64,000 nucleotides of DNA from Methanofollis fontis (GTDB taxonomy: Archaea > Halobacteriota > Methanomicrobia > Methanomicrobiales > Methanofollaceae), in NCBI RefSeq assembly GCF_004297185.1, contig NZ_PGCL01000003.1, positions 434,001 through 498,000 of the forward strand. The letters are read 5' to 3'. The notes below the pieces were generated by a model. The model was not told where the DNA came from. It was given only the letters and a program-made list of their open reading frames with translations, and searched no databases. Positions 17,110 to 26,512 of this stretch are shown here, in pieces. Numbering within the stretch: the stretch's first letter is position 1; each line of letters opens with the position of its first letter. Both the position numbers and the translations under genes were made by a program.

Positions 17110-17858
17110 AGATAATTCAGGTTGTCGGCAGATCAAACAGTGGTAAGACCACATTTATCGAAGCCCTGATCCCCATTCTCAGGGAGCAGGGAAGTATCGC
17201 AGTCATAAAGCACCTCGGACATGATCGCTTTGCGGTCAATGAGGGAAAGGACACCTCCCGCTACATGGCGGCAGGCGCCGATCGATCGGTCGGCATCGAC
17301 GATATCAAATCGGTCGCAATTCTGGACACCGCCGACCTGAAGACTGCCCTCACCGAGATATGCGATGCCGGAGTCGAGGTCTGTATCATCGAAGGCTTCA
17401 AAACCATCCCCTTCCCGAGAATTGTGATCGGCGACCTGGAAACAGAGGGGGCGGTCCTGAGAAATCCGTCGACTGCAGACGTCATCTCTTCTCTCGCCCT
17501 GTTTGAAGACTACTACACGATGCAGGGAGTGGTCAGAGAACTCAGGCGGACCATATCCACCGAACGGGCAGGCTGCATCCTCACCTTCAACGGTCTCGTG
17601 CGGGAGATCACCGGAGACCAGCGGACCGAATACCTGGATTTCGCCCCCTCCATCGATCCCATCATCGAAAGCCTCGAAGAAGAGGCCAGAAACACGCCCG
17701 GCGTCATCGGCGCCAGATTCCACCACCAGAAAGGAAGACTCTGTGCAGGAGAGGACATCACCTACTTTGCACTGATCGCCGAACACCGGCAGGAGGCCTT
17801 CGCCGCAATGAGCCGCGCCATCGACCGCCTCAAGAGTGAGGCACACAATAAACCGTGA
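17106..17858 (+). CDS. MobB-MoaE fusion (molybdopterin cofactor biosynthesis)
   Basis: 250 aa. Residues 1 to about 125 are a MobB-type GTP-binding domain: P-loop GRSNSGKTT (8-16), AVIKHLGHDRF and VEVCIIEGFK. Residues about 130-250 resemble MoaE, the large subunit of MPT synthase: AGCILTFNGLVREIT, FHHQKGRLCAGEDITYFALI, AEHRQEAFAAMSRAIDRLK. It would serve molybdenum or tungsten cofactor assembly, needed for formylmethanofuran dehydrogenase in methanogens. The protein ends at DRLKSEAHNKP, so the usual MoaE tail with the PxWKxE motif and its second catalytic lysine is missing. Confidence 0.85.
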   Translation: MKIIQVVGRSNSGKTTFIEALIPILREQGSIAVIKHLGHDRFAVNEGKDTSRYMAAGADRSVGIDDIKSVAILDTADLKTALTEICDAGVEVCIIEGFKTIPFPRIVIGDLETEGAVLRNPSTADVISSLALFEDYYTMQGVVRELRRTISTERAGCILTFNGLVREITGDQRTEYLDFAPSIDPIIESLEEEARNTPGVIGARFHHQKGRLCAGEDITYFALIAEHRQEAFAAMSRAIDRLKSEAHNKP

Positions 17859-17867
17859 GGAGAGTGC

Positions 17868-19262
17868 ATGAGCGAAACAAGAGTTCAAAAGAGATTGTTC
17901 GGAACGAACGGAGTACGGGGCATCGTTGGATCAGATATGACCGCCGACCTGGTGATGCGGATCGGCAAGGCGCTCGGCAGCATGCGGGGCGGACGGATCG
18001 CCGTCGGGCGGGACACACGGACATCAGGAGAGGCGCTGTCATCCGCCATCTCTGCAGGGCTGATGGCAACCGGATGTGATGTTGTCGACTGCGGCGTCCT
18101 GCCCACCCCTGCACTCCAGTACATCGTCAGGGACCACTTTGATGCCGGGGCCATGATCACCGCTTCCCACAACCCCCCGGAGTACAACGGCGTCAAGATC
18201 ATCGAACCAGACGGGACCGAGATGGGCGATCAGGAAACCCTGAAACTTGAAGACCTCATCTTTTCAGGCGACTTCAAAGAGGTCGCATGGGAACGGGTCG
18301 GGCAGAAGACCGAGGACAAAAACCTGCGCACCACCTATGTCGATGCCATCGTCAACCATTTTCCCGCAGGTGCGGGCGACGGCATGACCGTCGTCGTTGA
18401 CCCCGGTTCCGGACCGGCGGCAGAGACCACCCCGCAGATCCTCACCCGCCTCGGCTGCCGGGTCCATACCATCAATGCCCGCATGGACGGGCGGTTCCCG
18501 GGCCGACTCCCTGAACCAAGTCCGGAAGGGCTTGCCCCCCTCGCAGAGATGGTCAGGGCGACAGGCGCCGCCTTCGGTGTCGCCCACGACGGTGATGCTG
18601 ATCGGGCCGTGTTTGTCGATGATCAGGGACGATATATCGAGGAGAACATGGAGTTCGGCCTGATAGAAGGACACATCTGCAGCGGACGGACGGGAATTGT
18701 GGTTACTCCGGTATCGACCTCCATGATTGCAGAGACCGTCGCCGGAAAGAATGACTGTCGGGTCGAATTCACCCCGGTCGGCAGCATATATGTCGCCAGA
18801 AAAATGCGAGAACTCATCGCCGCAGGTGAGAAAGTCGCTTTTGGCGGTGAAGGGAATGGAGGGCTGATTTTTCCCGAACACCAGTTCTGCCGCGACGGGG
18901 GGATGACCGCTGCCATGATGGTCGCCGTCCTGCACGCCCGGGGAGAGAAACTCTCGACTCTCGTCGATGCAATGCCCTCCTACCGGATTATCAAAGAGAA
19001 GGTAAAAACCGCCCATGCCGAGGAGGTCATCGCCACCCTGAAAGAACGGCATTCAACGGAGCGGATCGACTGCCGGGACGGGATCCGGATCAACCGGGAG
19101 GGAGCATGGGCACTTGTCCGCCCCTCGGGCACCGAACCCATGATGCGCATAATCGTGGAGGCAACCGACGACTCCACCTGTCAGGAATTTTTCGAGGAGA
19201 TAATGGAGAGCATTCATGCTGCAGCCCCGGATCTTCTCGAACCGCAGGCCGGCCACCAATAA
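17868..19262 (+). CDS. glmM: Phosphoglucosamine/phosphohexomutase
   Basis: 464 aa, alpha-D-phosphohexomutase fold with all four motifs. The phosphoserine loop is TASHNPPEYNG (Ser about 100), the metal loop DGDADRAV, the sugar loop GGEGNGG and the phosphate loop VRPSGTEP. The N terminus LFGTNGVRGIVGSDMT points to the GlmM branch, which interconverts glucosamine-6-P and glucosamine-1-P for UDP-GlcNAc; phosphomannomutase activity cannot be excluded. The ATG has GAGGAG upstream, 9 nt after the MobB-MoaE stop. Confidence 0.9.
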   Translation: MSETRVQKRLFGTNGVRGIVGSDMTADLVMRIGKALGSMRGGRIAVGRDTRTSGEALSSAISAGLMATGCDVVDCGVLPTPALQYIVRDHFDAGAMITASHNPPEYNGVKIIEPDGTEMGDQETLKLEDLIFSGDFKEVAWERVGQKTEDKNLRTTYVDAIVNHFPAGAGDGMTVVVDPGSGPAAETTPQILTRLGCRVHTINARMDGRFPGRLPEPSPEGLAPLAEMVRATGAAFGVAHDGDADRAVFVDDQGRYIEENMEFGLIEGHICSGRTGIVVTPVSTSMIAETVAGKNDCRVEFTPVGSIYVARKMRELIAAGEKVAFGGEGNGGLIFPEHQFCRDGGMTAAMMVAVLHARGEKLSTLVDAMPSYRIIKEKVKTAHAEEVIATLKERHSTERIDCRDGIRINREGAWALVRPSGTEPMMRIIVEATDDSTCQEFFEEIMESIHAAAPDLLEPQAGHQ

Positions 19263-19447
19263 ATACACCCAATATTTAAAACATTTTATAATGCACACCG
19301 CCATCACTCCCGGATCTCTTTTTCACCATATCAGACCGGTTCAATACATGTAATATTCTTCAATTTGTTATTGGGAATATAATATCAAAAGTCACCAGAG
19401 GGAAACTTTTTTAACTATTGTTGGATTATATTTTGGTAGGAAGAACC

Positions 19448-22400
19448 TTGCCCAATAATGAAGTTGAGATCGTAAACCGGATACATTCGGTCGTGGCACG
19501 AGGAAACGAAGACGAGATTGAAGTTCTTCTGAGTGACATCTCGCAGATTCCCCGCAGAAAAGAGAAGAAGGAATTGCTGGAGACAATCCATGCCACCATT
19601 CTCGAAACCGCCTTTCGTGAAAACCACCCGGAACTGGCCAGACTTCCAGTCATTCTTCCCAAAAATGAGATTTATGATTATATCCACAGGGCAACCCATC
19701 ATTTTATCGATACCAAAGAGCCCGCATGGCTGAACGCCGTTTACGATCTTGCCGAATCTCTTGACCGGAAAAGTTCACAGTCCCAGATCCTCTCTGAAGT
19801 CACAAAAAACCTCATCGAATCCGGCGTGGATCACGCAGATGCCGACCTGATTGAGGCGGGCATGAAAACATTCCATCAGATCAGTTTCAGAAAATACCGC
19901 TCGGCGATTCTGATGGACATTGTTCCCCTGCATATTGTCTGGAGCATCACCATCCGCGACACCACTCTCCTGAAGGAGGCGCTCGGTCTGATCGAAGGGA
20001 TAGGAGATATATCCAAACGTTCCCTTCTCCAGAGCGAGGTCACGAAGGCCATCGGGCGGATCGGGATTGCAAAGAGGGAATTTAATCTGATCATCGATGC
20101 ACTCAGGGATGCCGCAGGGATCAAACAGAAGATCCGCCGGACAAACAGCATCGATTCGATTATCGGTCAGGTATGGAAATCACCCCTTGGCTCCTCGATA
20201 TCAGATATTCCGGCAGTGCTTGCCCGGATGGAGGGGCTGGAGGAGGAGCAGATCTCAGAGATCACCGCCGCACTTATCGGTGAGAAGATCAGACGCGCCC
20301 ATGACAAGGGCGCCGTCATATCACACCTGGAAGAGGTGCTGAAAGAGTATCCCTTCACCCTCCAGGCCACCATCACCGAATTGTTAAAGGCAGCGGAACA
20401 CTTCGGAGACCCATATTATCTTGAATCGGCACTCAGGTTCAATACTCAGCTCTCTCCATCCGATGAAGTCCAGATCAGAGAGATCATCCGTGCGGGAATC
20501 TCGGTCGTCGAACGGACAGGAGAGGCAAAGTTTCTGCTTGACATCGTCCCGATCGTCGAAGAAGCCGTCACCGGACCGCGGGCCTATGCAATCTATCTGC
20601 AGCTCGTCCACACCATGCTCCAGCGGGGCGCCTTCACCCATGCCGTCGACATCTATACCAGAATCACTTCATTCACGGAGCTCATCCAGACAGGCACCCA
20701 GTTCTGGGACACCTCGGTGATGCTAGTCAGTGCAGGTGTCCTCAGGGACCGCGTCGACCAGATACGGGATCAGGTGTTCGCGCGGATGGATACAGAGACC
20801 AGGGAGAATCTGATCCAGAGGAGCATTGCAGATATCTGCAAACATACGAGTCTGGGCGAGATCATTCATCATATCTCCTCCCTTGTCGCCCTTGCCGGAA
20901 TGCACCGACACCGGGATGAACAACTCCTGATGGCGATAGACCTGCTGATCGAACGCCGGTTTATTGAAACACTCGATCCGTCCTATCTCGTAGAAATTGC
21001 CCGTCAGATCTCAAACACCGGCATATCCGGGATAGCCGTCTCCAGAATCGTTACCAATATTGCGGATTTCGGCGTCAGCCATCGAAACAGGGACTATCTC
21101 CAGCGGGCAGTCGGACTGACCTGTGAGATCAGGGGACAGAAGACCCGTTCAGAGGCGCTCTGCAGCGTGATCGACCGCGCCGCCGATCTGGCCGTCAATC
21201 AGGGCGATCTCACCCTTCTGAAACGGATGCGCAGCTGGACAGACCCCCTGCTCGAAAAGGAGTACGGCCTCTACACCACCGGAAATATCGTCCTCGGGAT
21301 GGTAAAATACGGGATCGATAAGAAGGCACCGCATGCGCTGGAAAACGCCTATGATATCGCCGGTGAGATCGATGATCCCTCACTGAGGCAGCAGCTGTAT
21401 GAACAGATCATCGAGGGGTATATTCGGGTCGGTTGTCTGATGATGAGAGAGGCCATCAGCGCCGAGAACAGGGACCTCCTTGAGACGCGGATTTCAGTGT
21501 TCAGGCGGGCGACCGACATCCTGCGGGTTACGGTTACCGAACGCCGGTATTCGATCCGGATTGCACGCGGCATCGATATCATCACCGAATATGTGCATCA
21601 GACAAAAAACCCCTATTATTCCATACCGCTCGTGATGTTCGTTCTTGAGATCAAGAGCGCGGTTGAGCGGGATGCCATGATCACGAGGGTGGCAACCGAG
21701 TTCGAACCCTATATCGATGATGTTGCCTCAACCGATCCCTATGAGATGATGGCCTTCCTCCTCCAGCGTCTGGAGCATGCGAAGGGTCTGCCCGAGGTGA
21801 TGGAGCTGACCAGATCCCTGCTCATGCGGATCGGAAACCTCTACACACGATTTTCAGGAATGTGCACCCTCGCAGAAGGTTATCTGAGGTTGCATGACAC
21901 CGAACGCGCCGCCGAGATACTGGGCGATGTCAGGAGGGGGACGGCGGATATGGGGATCCCCCATGAACGGGCACTGATCCTCTCAGATAGTGCGGGACTG
22001 ATCGCCAGGATCGACATCGATGCAGGCTACGAGTCTTTTGAGGAGGCCTTCACCCTTCTTCCAGAAATCGATCCGGAAATGGGCGGGATTGTCAGGAAAC
22101 ATCTCGTGTTCTCCCTTGTGAGTCTCCATGCCCTGAGAGCGGATGAAACCAATACGGCCATTGCGATCAGGCTGATCAATGCAATTGAGGAACCGGTGGA
22201 TTTCGTGAACTCGCTTGTGGCGGCCTTCGGGATTGTGATCCAGGGAGGGCAGACACAGGATGTGATGGAGAGCATCTATGCCGGAATCGACGAAATTCCT
22301 CTTGCCTATGACCGTGCGTCAATGCTACTTTCCGTGGTCCCGATCGCCCAGAAATATGGTGAAAACGGCGATGCGGAGCGTCTGCTCAGAGAGGCGACCA

Positions 22401-23023
22401 ACCTGACAGACGAGATCATGATCCCTCTTGTCGCCGCCATGGTGAGAAAAGGGATCTGCCAGATGTATCTCATGCTCTCGACGGCCGAACACAACGAAGA
22501 TTATCGGAACGAAGGGATTCGGGTCATCGAGACAATTGAAGAAGAGATCATCAGGCACCGGATCTTCCAGCAGCTCGGGTTAAAGGATGAGAAGGGGATC
22601 ACCGATCCCGCCTATAAACGTCTGATGGAGGCGACCCAGGAGATGCTCGCTGCAACTCCCAATCACCCGGATCTCTCTTCGATCGAGTACCTCATCGAAA
22701 GCCTATCCGACCGCGCTCAGAGAGCCAGATACTGTTTTGAACTGTTCCTTCTGCTTCATGAAGCCGAACGGGAGCGTGCTGCAGATGCCATTCTCCTCTT
22801 CGGCCTTGACGAAGCGAGCATCATTCGCCCGCTGTCCAGACGTGTATATGTCCTCTGCGACCTTGCGCTCTCCCTCCATGAGGCAGGAGAGAGGAAAAAG
22901 AGCAGGGACATCATCGGCATGGCGGTGAACGCCGCCACCAATATCAGACAGGACGATCTCAGGGACGAGGTGTTCAATGAACTCGATGTCGCCATGCGGA
23001 TCATCCAGGAGGAAAGAATGTGA
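19448..23023 (+). CDS. Giant alpha-solenoid repeat protein, function unknown
   Basis: About 1191 aa from a TTG at 19448 (GGTAGGAAG upstream); a TTG at 19418 would add 10 residues. The whole length consists of helical hairpins with a recurring pattern: an AxxLxExIxDxSxR turn, then a helix ending in xxxxGI/GV (for example GLIEGIGDISKRSLLQSEVT and YDIAGEIDDPSLRQQLYEQI). No signal peptide, membrane helix, nuclease or NTPase motif is seen, so it is likely a cytosolic scaffold. An ORFan-like methanogen family is likely. It is translationally coupled (GTGA) to the acylphosphatase gene. Confidence 0.7.
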   Translation: MPNNEVEIVNRIHSVVARGNEDEIEVLLSDISQIPRRKEKKELLETIHATILETAFRENHPELARLPVILPKNEIYDYIHRATHHFIDTKEPAWLNAVYDLAESLDRKSSQSQILSEVTKNLIESGVDHADADLIEAGMKTFHQISFRKYRSAILMDIVPLHIVWSITIRDTTLLKEALGLIEGIGDISKRSLLQSEVTKAIGRIGIAKREFNLIIDALRDAAGIKQKIRRTNSIDSIIGQVWKSPLGSSISDIPAVLARMEGLEEEQISEITAALIGEKIRRAHDKGAVISHLEEVLKEYPFTLQATITELLKAAEHFGDPYYLESALRFNTQLSPSDEVQIREIIRAGISVVERTGEAKFLLDIVPIVEEAVTGPRAYAIYLQLVHTMLQRGAFTHAVDIYTRITSFTELIQTGTQFWDTSVMLVSAGVLRDRVDQIRDQVFARMDTETRENLIQRSIADICKHTSLGEIIHHISSLVALAGMHRHRDEQLLMAIDLLIERRFIETLDPSYLVEIARQISNTGISGIAVSRIVTNIADFGVSHRNRDYLQRAVGLTCEIRGQKTRSEALCSVIDRAADLAVNQGDLTLLKRMRSWTDPLLEKEYGLYTTGNIVLGMVKYGIDKKAPHALENAYDIAGEIDDPSLRQQLYEQIIEGYIRVGCLMMREAISAENRDLLETRISVFRRATDILRVTVTERRYSIRIARGIDIITEYVHQTKNPYYSIPLVMFVLEIKSAVERDAMITRVATEFEPYIDDVASTDPYEMMAFLLQRLEHAKGLPEVMELTRSLLMRIGNLYTRFSGMCTLAEGYLRLHDTERAAEILGDVRRGTADMGIPHERALILSDSAGLIARIDIDAGYESFEEAFTLLPEIDPEMGGIVRKHLVFSLVSLHALRADETNTAIAIRLINAIEEPVDFVNSLVAAFGIVIQGGQTQDVMESIYAGIDEIPLAYDRASMLLSVVPIAQKYGENGDAERLLREATNLTDEIMIPLVAAMVRKGICQMYLMLSTAEHNEDYRNEGIRVIETIEEEIIRHRIFQQLGLKDEKGITDPAYKRLMEATQEMLAATPNHPDLSSIEYLIESLSDRAQRARYCFELFLLLHEAERERAADAILLFGLDEASIIRPLSRRVYVLCDLALSLHEAGERKKSRDIIGMAVNAATNIRQDDLRDEVFNELDVAMRIIQEERM

Positions 23024-23298
23024 ATTCGATCCGGATCAGGATCTCGGGTCGTGTTCAGCATGTTGGATTTCGGGCGTGTACCAGGAAGATCGCCGTCAAC
23101 CTTAGACTTGGAGGTTCGGTCAGGAACCTCGATGACGGCGCCGTGGAGATCCTCGCCACCGGCGATATGGCGGTTCTTGAAAAATTTATTGGGATGCTTT
23201 ATGGCTGCCCCCGGGCCGTGATCAGGGATATTGAAGTCAAAGAAATTCCTCTCCTCCATCAGGATGGCTTTTTTGTCCTCAGAAACACAATTCAATAA
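23020..23298 (+). CDS. acyP: Acylphosphatase
   Basis: 92 aa with a GTG start that overlaps the stop of the preceding gene; GGAGG lies just upstream. The family signature GRVQHVGFRACTRKIA contains the substrate-binding Arg, and the catalytic Asn is in GSVRNLDDGAVEI. It hydrolyses acyl phosphates such as carbamoyl or acetyl phosphate. That is of interest because carbamate kinase is encoded 2.3 kb away, though on the other strand. The 3' end overlaps the solo Cas1 gene tail to tail by 7 nt. Confidence 0.93.
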   Translation: MNSIRIRISGRVQHVGFRACTRKIAVNLRLGGSVRNLDDGAVEILATGDMAVLEKFIGMLYGCPRAVIRDIEVKEIPLLHQDGFFVLRNTIQ

Positions 23299-24230
23299 AC
23301 CGGGGAGAATACATTCCCTTTCAGCAGTGCGTCGCAGTAATCCCGCACAACCGCCGCCACCGCCTCCTCACGGATCGAACGGTGCAGCCGCGGCAGCAAT
23401 TCTCCAATCAGATCATCAGAGAGATAGCAGCGCCGCTCTCCGATCTCATATGCCGTTTCGGCAATCCCTTCTCTGGCCATTGAAAACACCGTCTCATCCA
23501 CCATCACCGGCTGGAAACCATCGATAATGTCCCGGATCAGTCCGTCGTCCCCATCATGCAGCACACCGGCACAGGGGTCAAGCCCCGCAGCGGCAACCAT
23601 CGTTCCGGCGACACCGAACAGCACGGCATACCCAAATGAAAGCATTGCATTGACGGGATCACGGTGAGGGCGCTCTGTTCTCCTCCTGAACCCCAGTTCA
23701 GGCGGAAGCGTCCGGGCCATGATCTCATAGTACATATCCCTCAGATATTTATGGAGACGTCTGATCTCCTCCATCCGGACAAGATACTGAATTTCCTCAC
23801 GTGAACTCTGAAGAAGATCGAGTTCGCCCTCGTACAGCAGGCTCCATCCATGAGAATGGCCGTATCGCTCTATCGCAAGAATCCGGGAATCAACACCGGC
23901 TTTCGCAAAGACAAGGGCATAGTTGTGTTTTGAAGCGCGCCGTTGCGCCTCCCTCAGGCGCTCCTGATAGCAGTCACCACGGAGAGCAATCCTCCCTGCC
24001 GCCTTCCCGTCCGCGTCAAAAAAAGAGATCGGTATCCCGGCACGTGAAAGGGAGATGACAGCAGAGGTGTGCAGGGTGTGTCCTCCGATGACGATGAGGT
24101 GATCAAGGGTGTTGACCCTGATCTGCTCCTCCCGTCCTCCCCGCCGAATGGTGAGATAGTCTCTCGTCGCCCGTATATGCGCCCCGTGTCCGGCGACCGT
24201 GAACCATGCACCCCCCTTATCAGTCGCCAT
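23292..24230 (-). CDS. cas1: Stand-alone Cas1-like integrase
   Basis: 312 aa. The N-terminal beta-rich domain (1-90) contains DHLIVIGGHTLHTSAVISLS and AGIPISFFDADGKAAGRI. The helical catalytic domain has the diagnostic DPVNAMLSFGYAVLFG (about 191-206) and GLDPCAGVLHDGDDG. The metal ligands of Cas1 appear conserved: Glu154/155 (RMEEIRRLHKYL), His225 (GVLH) and Asp234 (LIRDIIDGFQPVMVDE). No cas2, other cas gene, CRISPR repeat, PolB or terminal inverted repeat is visible nearby, so it is neither a CRISPR adaptation operon nor an obvious casposon. The role is unknown; DNA integration or structure-specific cleavage is inferred. Confidence 0.88.
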   Translation of the reverse strand: MATDKGGAWFTVAGHGAHIRATRDYLTIRRGGREEQIRVNTLDHLIVIGGHTLHTSAVISLSRAGIPISFFDADGKAAGRIALRGDCYQERLREAQRRASKHNYALVFAKAGVDSRILAIERYGHSHGWSLLYEGELDLLQSSREEIQYLVRMEEIRRLHKYLRDMYYEIMARTLPPELGFRRRTERPHRDPVNAMLSFGYAVLFGVAGTMVAAAGLDPCAGVLHDGDDGLIRDIIDGFQPVMVDETVFSMAREGIAETAYEIGERRCYLSDDLIGELLPRLHRSIREEAVAAVVRDYCDALLKGNVFSPVY

Positions 24231-24365
24231 AAAACCGCACCATCTCTCCCCGTAGCGGGTGATCCATCTATTTACTCTGGCATTTTCCCCTACATGAAGG
24301 GATCGGTACGTCTGCCGGAACAGATCTCACAAGATTGATGACAGAACAGGGATCAACATCAGTTC

Positions 24366-25586
24366 ATGAGTGCAGGAGCGGGAGCGGAGTGGCACCGCCT
24401 CCAGGAGGTGCTGGTGCATGAACCGGGACCAGAGGTCTTTTTCGCCCTCCTGAACCCGGACCATCACCTCTACGAACGGTTCTTCAATCTCGATGCGGCG
24501 CAGCGGGAACACCGCAGACTCTGTGAGATCCTTCAGGAGGACTTCGGGGTCAGGATCCGTCGCCTCTGCACATCAATCCTGGACGGGGCAACGGCAGTGC
24601 CCGGTGTCAGAGAGGGACTCCTCGGCTGTACCTCTCACCTGCTGGAGGATACACGTCCCCCGGTCCAGGAACGGGACCCCCATCATCTTCTTCTGGCCGC
24701 AATCCTCGGATCCCGCCCGGAAGGGCAGGATACCGCTCTCCACGGAACGATGCACAACCTCTACTTCATGCGTGACCAGCAGATATGCACCGATCTCGGC
24801 ATGGTATCCGGCAGAATGGCGACGACAGAACGCCGACACGAAACCCGCGTCACGAAACTTGCACTGACCGCCCTCGGTGCCGGGCCGGTTGCGTCGGTCA
24901 CTGAGGGGCACCTGGAAGGCGGGGACTTCATACCGGCAGGGGAGTTTGCCATGATCGGGTGCGGAGGCAGGACCACCTCTGCAGGTATCTCCTGCCTGTT
25001 GCAGGAGGGGATCGGTTTCGATGAGGTCGCCGTCGTGCACGAACCCGTCCATCCCCTGATCGGAGGGAGGGATTATATGGTGAATATGCACCTCGACACC
25101 TACTGCAACATCTGCGGCGACGGCATCGTCGTCGGTAACCCTGCGCTCCTCAATGCCGCCACCGTCGATCTCCATGTCAGGGAAGGAGCCGGTTATCGGT
25201 TTACCGGTGAAAAAAAGAGCTTGAAGGAATTTTTTGCGGAAAAAGACTTCTCGATCGTGCCGATCACGACCCTCGAACAGGTCTGCTATGCCTCCAATTT
25301 TCTCTGCGTCAGGGACCGGGAGTGTGTTGCCGTGGATACCGGACAGATCGCCCCCCTCATGCTGGAACGGCTCAGGCAACGGGCGAATACAGCGCCGGAG
25401 ACCTGGGGGCACCTGTGTGCGCAGGCGGAGAGGGATTACCGTCGCCTTCGCGGGGAGGCGGAATTTTTCCCGTATAAACGCGAGGTCTATGCCGAAGGTC
25501 TGGAGATGACACCGCTCGGGCTGAAAAACGCCACCGGCGGGTATGGCGGCGCCCATTGCATGACCTGCCCGATCAGGCGGGGGTGA
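24366..25586 (+). CDS. arcA: Arginine deiminase family protein
   Basis: 406 aa, guanidino-group modifying enzyme fold. Arginine deiminase converts arginine to citrulline and ammonia. Expected catalytic positions are present: Asp in YFMRDQQ, Glu in GHLEGGDFIP, His in MHLDTYCNICG and the nucleophile Cys398 in GGAHCMTCP near the C terminus. Length matches bacterial ArcA (about 410). The carbamate kinase gene lies convergent with a 14-nt overlap. A transcarbamoylase is not in this window. A related amidinotransferase activity is a less likely alternative. Confidence 0.85.
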   Translation: MSAGAGAEWHRLQEVLVHEPGPEVFFALLNPDHHLYERFFNLDAAQREHRRLCEILQEDFGVRIRRLCTSILDGATAVPGVREGLLGCTSHLLEDTRPPVQERDPHHLLLAAILGSRPEGQDTALHGTMHNLYFMRDQQICTDLGMVSGRMATTERRHETRVTKLALTALGAGPVASVTEGHLEGGDFIPAGEFAMIGCGGRTTSAGISCLLQEGIGFDEVAVVHEPVHPLIGGRDYMVNMHLDTYCNICGDGIVVGNPALLNAATVDLHVREGAGYRFTGEKKSLKEFFAEKDFSIVPITTLEQVCYASNFLCVRDRECVAVDTGQIAPLMLERLRQRANTAPETWGHLCAQAERDYRRLRGEAEFFPYKREVYAEGLEMTPLGLKNATGGYGGAHCMTCPIRRG

Positions 25587-26508
25587 TGCGCGTTCCCGAC
25601 TCACCTGCAAGCGCCGATTCGGCGTCGTCGAGATGGGCGATCACCGCACACGTGTCAGTGCGCTCCACAAACCTGACGGCCGCGGCCACCTTCGGCGCCA
25701 TCGATCCCTCTTCGCATTCACCAGCGGCCAGAAGATCTCCGGCGCCTTTGAGATCCATCGACCGGATCAGGAGCTGATCAGCGGTGCCAAAACCGGTATA
25801 GACGCCAGGAACATCGGTGAGCATCATCAGGAGATCGGCGCCGATCCCCTCGGCGATATATGCGGCGGCACGATCCTTGTCCACCACCGCCTCCACACCG
25901 GCAAGATGCCCCTCCCGCCAGATCACCGGCACCCCTCCACCGCCGCCCGCGATCACCACGGCCCCCGCATCAAAGAGCGTTCTGATGGCATCGATCTCCA
26001 GGATTGTTACCGGAGAAGGAGACGGCACGATCCGTCGCCACCCCCTGCCCTCTGTTTTTCTCATCTGCCAGCCCTCGTCCTCGATGATCCGGCGCGCCTC
26101 GGCATCGGTATAATAGGGACCGATCCCCTTCGTCGGATCATGAAAGGCGGGATCGTCGGGATCGACGAGGGTCCGGGTGAGCAGGGTTACGACCGGCGTC
26201 CTGACAGACCGCATCGAGAGACGCTCCTCCATACGCTGCTGGATCATGTAGCCGATCATCCCCTGCGATTCAGCCCCGCAGACATCAAGAGGCATCCTCG
26301 GAACCGCTTCTCTGGCGCACTCGTTCTGGAGCAGGATATCCCCGACCTGTGGGCCGTTGCCGTGGGTGATCAGGATACGATGACCCGCCGCCGCCATCCG
26401 GGCCAGCGGAGCGACGGCGGTGTCGATATGGCCAAGTTGTTCCTCCGCCGTACCCTCCTCCCGATAACGAATGATCGCGTTTCCACCGAGTGCTGCAACA
26501 ATCTTCAT
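25573..26508 (-). CDS. arcC: Carbamate kinase
   Basis: 311 aa of the amino-acid kinase fold, which makes ATP from carbamoyl phosphate and ADP. Signatures are AALGGNAIIRY at the N terminus, LITHGNGPQVGDILLQNE, AVVIAGGGGGVPVI and VDKDRAAAYIAEGIGADLLMMLTDV. Together with the neighbouring arginine deiminase it supports an arginine fermentation route. It starts 4 nt after the decarboxylase stop on the same strand, so these two genes form an operon. Confidence 0.93.
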   Translation of the reverse strand: MKIVAALGGNAIIRYREEGTAEEQLGHIDTAVAPLARMAAAGHRILITHGNGPQVGDILLQNECAREAVPRMPLDVCGAESQGMIGYMIQQRMEERLSMRSVRTPVVTLLTRTLVDPDDPAFHDPTKGIGPYYTDAEARRIIEDEGWQMRKTEGRGWRRIVPSPSPVTILEIDAIRTLFDAGAVVIAGGGGGVPVIWREGHLAGVEAVVDKDRAAAYIAEGIGADLLMMLTDVPGVYTGFGTADQLLIRSMDLKGAGDLLAAGECEEGSMAPKVAAAVRFVERTDTCAVIAHLDDAESALAGESGTRITPA

Positions 26509-26512
26509 CCCA

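Noticed and set aside
14582-24230. A casposon formed by the HNH nuclease gene and solo cas1
   Set aside because: Casposons can carry Cas1 and HNH genes, but here 8 kb of housekeeping genes (MobB-MoaE, GlmM, acylphosphatase) lies between them, with no PolB and no terminal inverted repeats seen.
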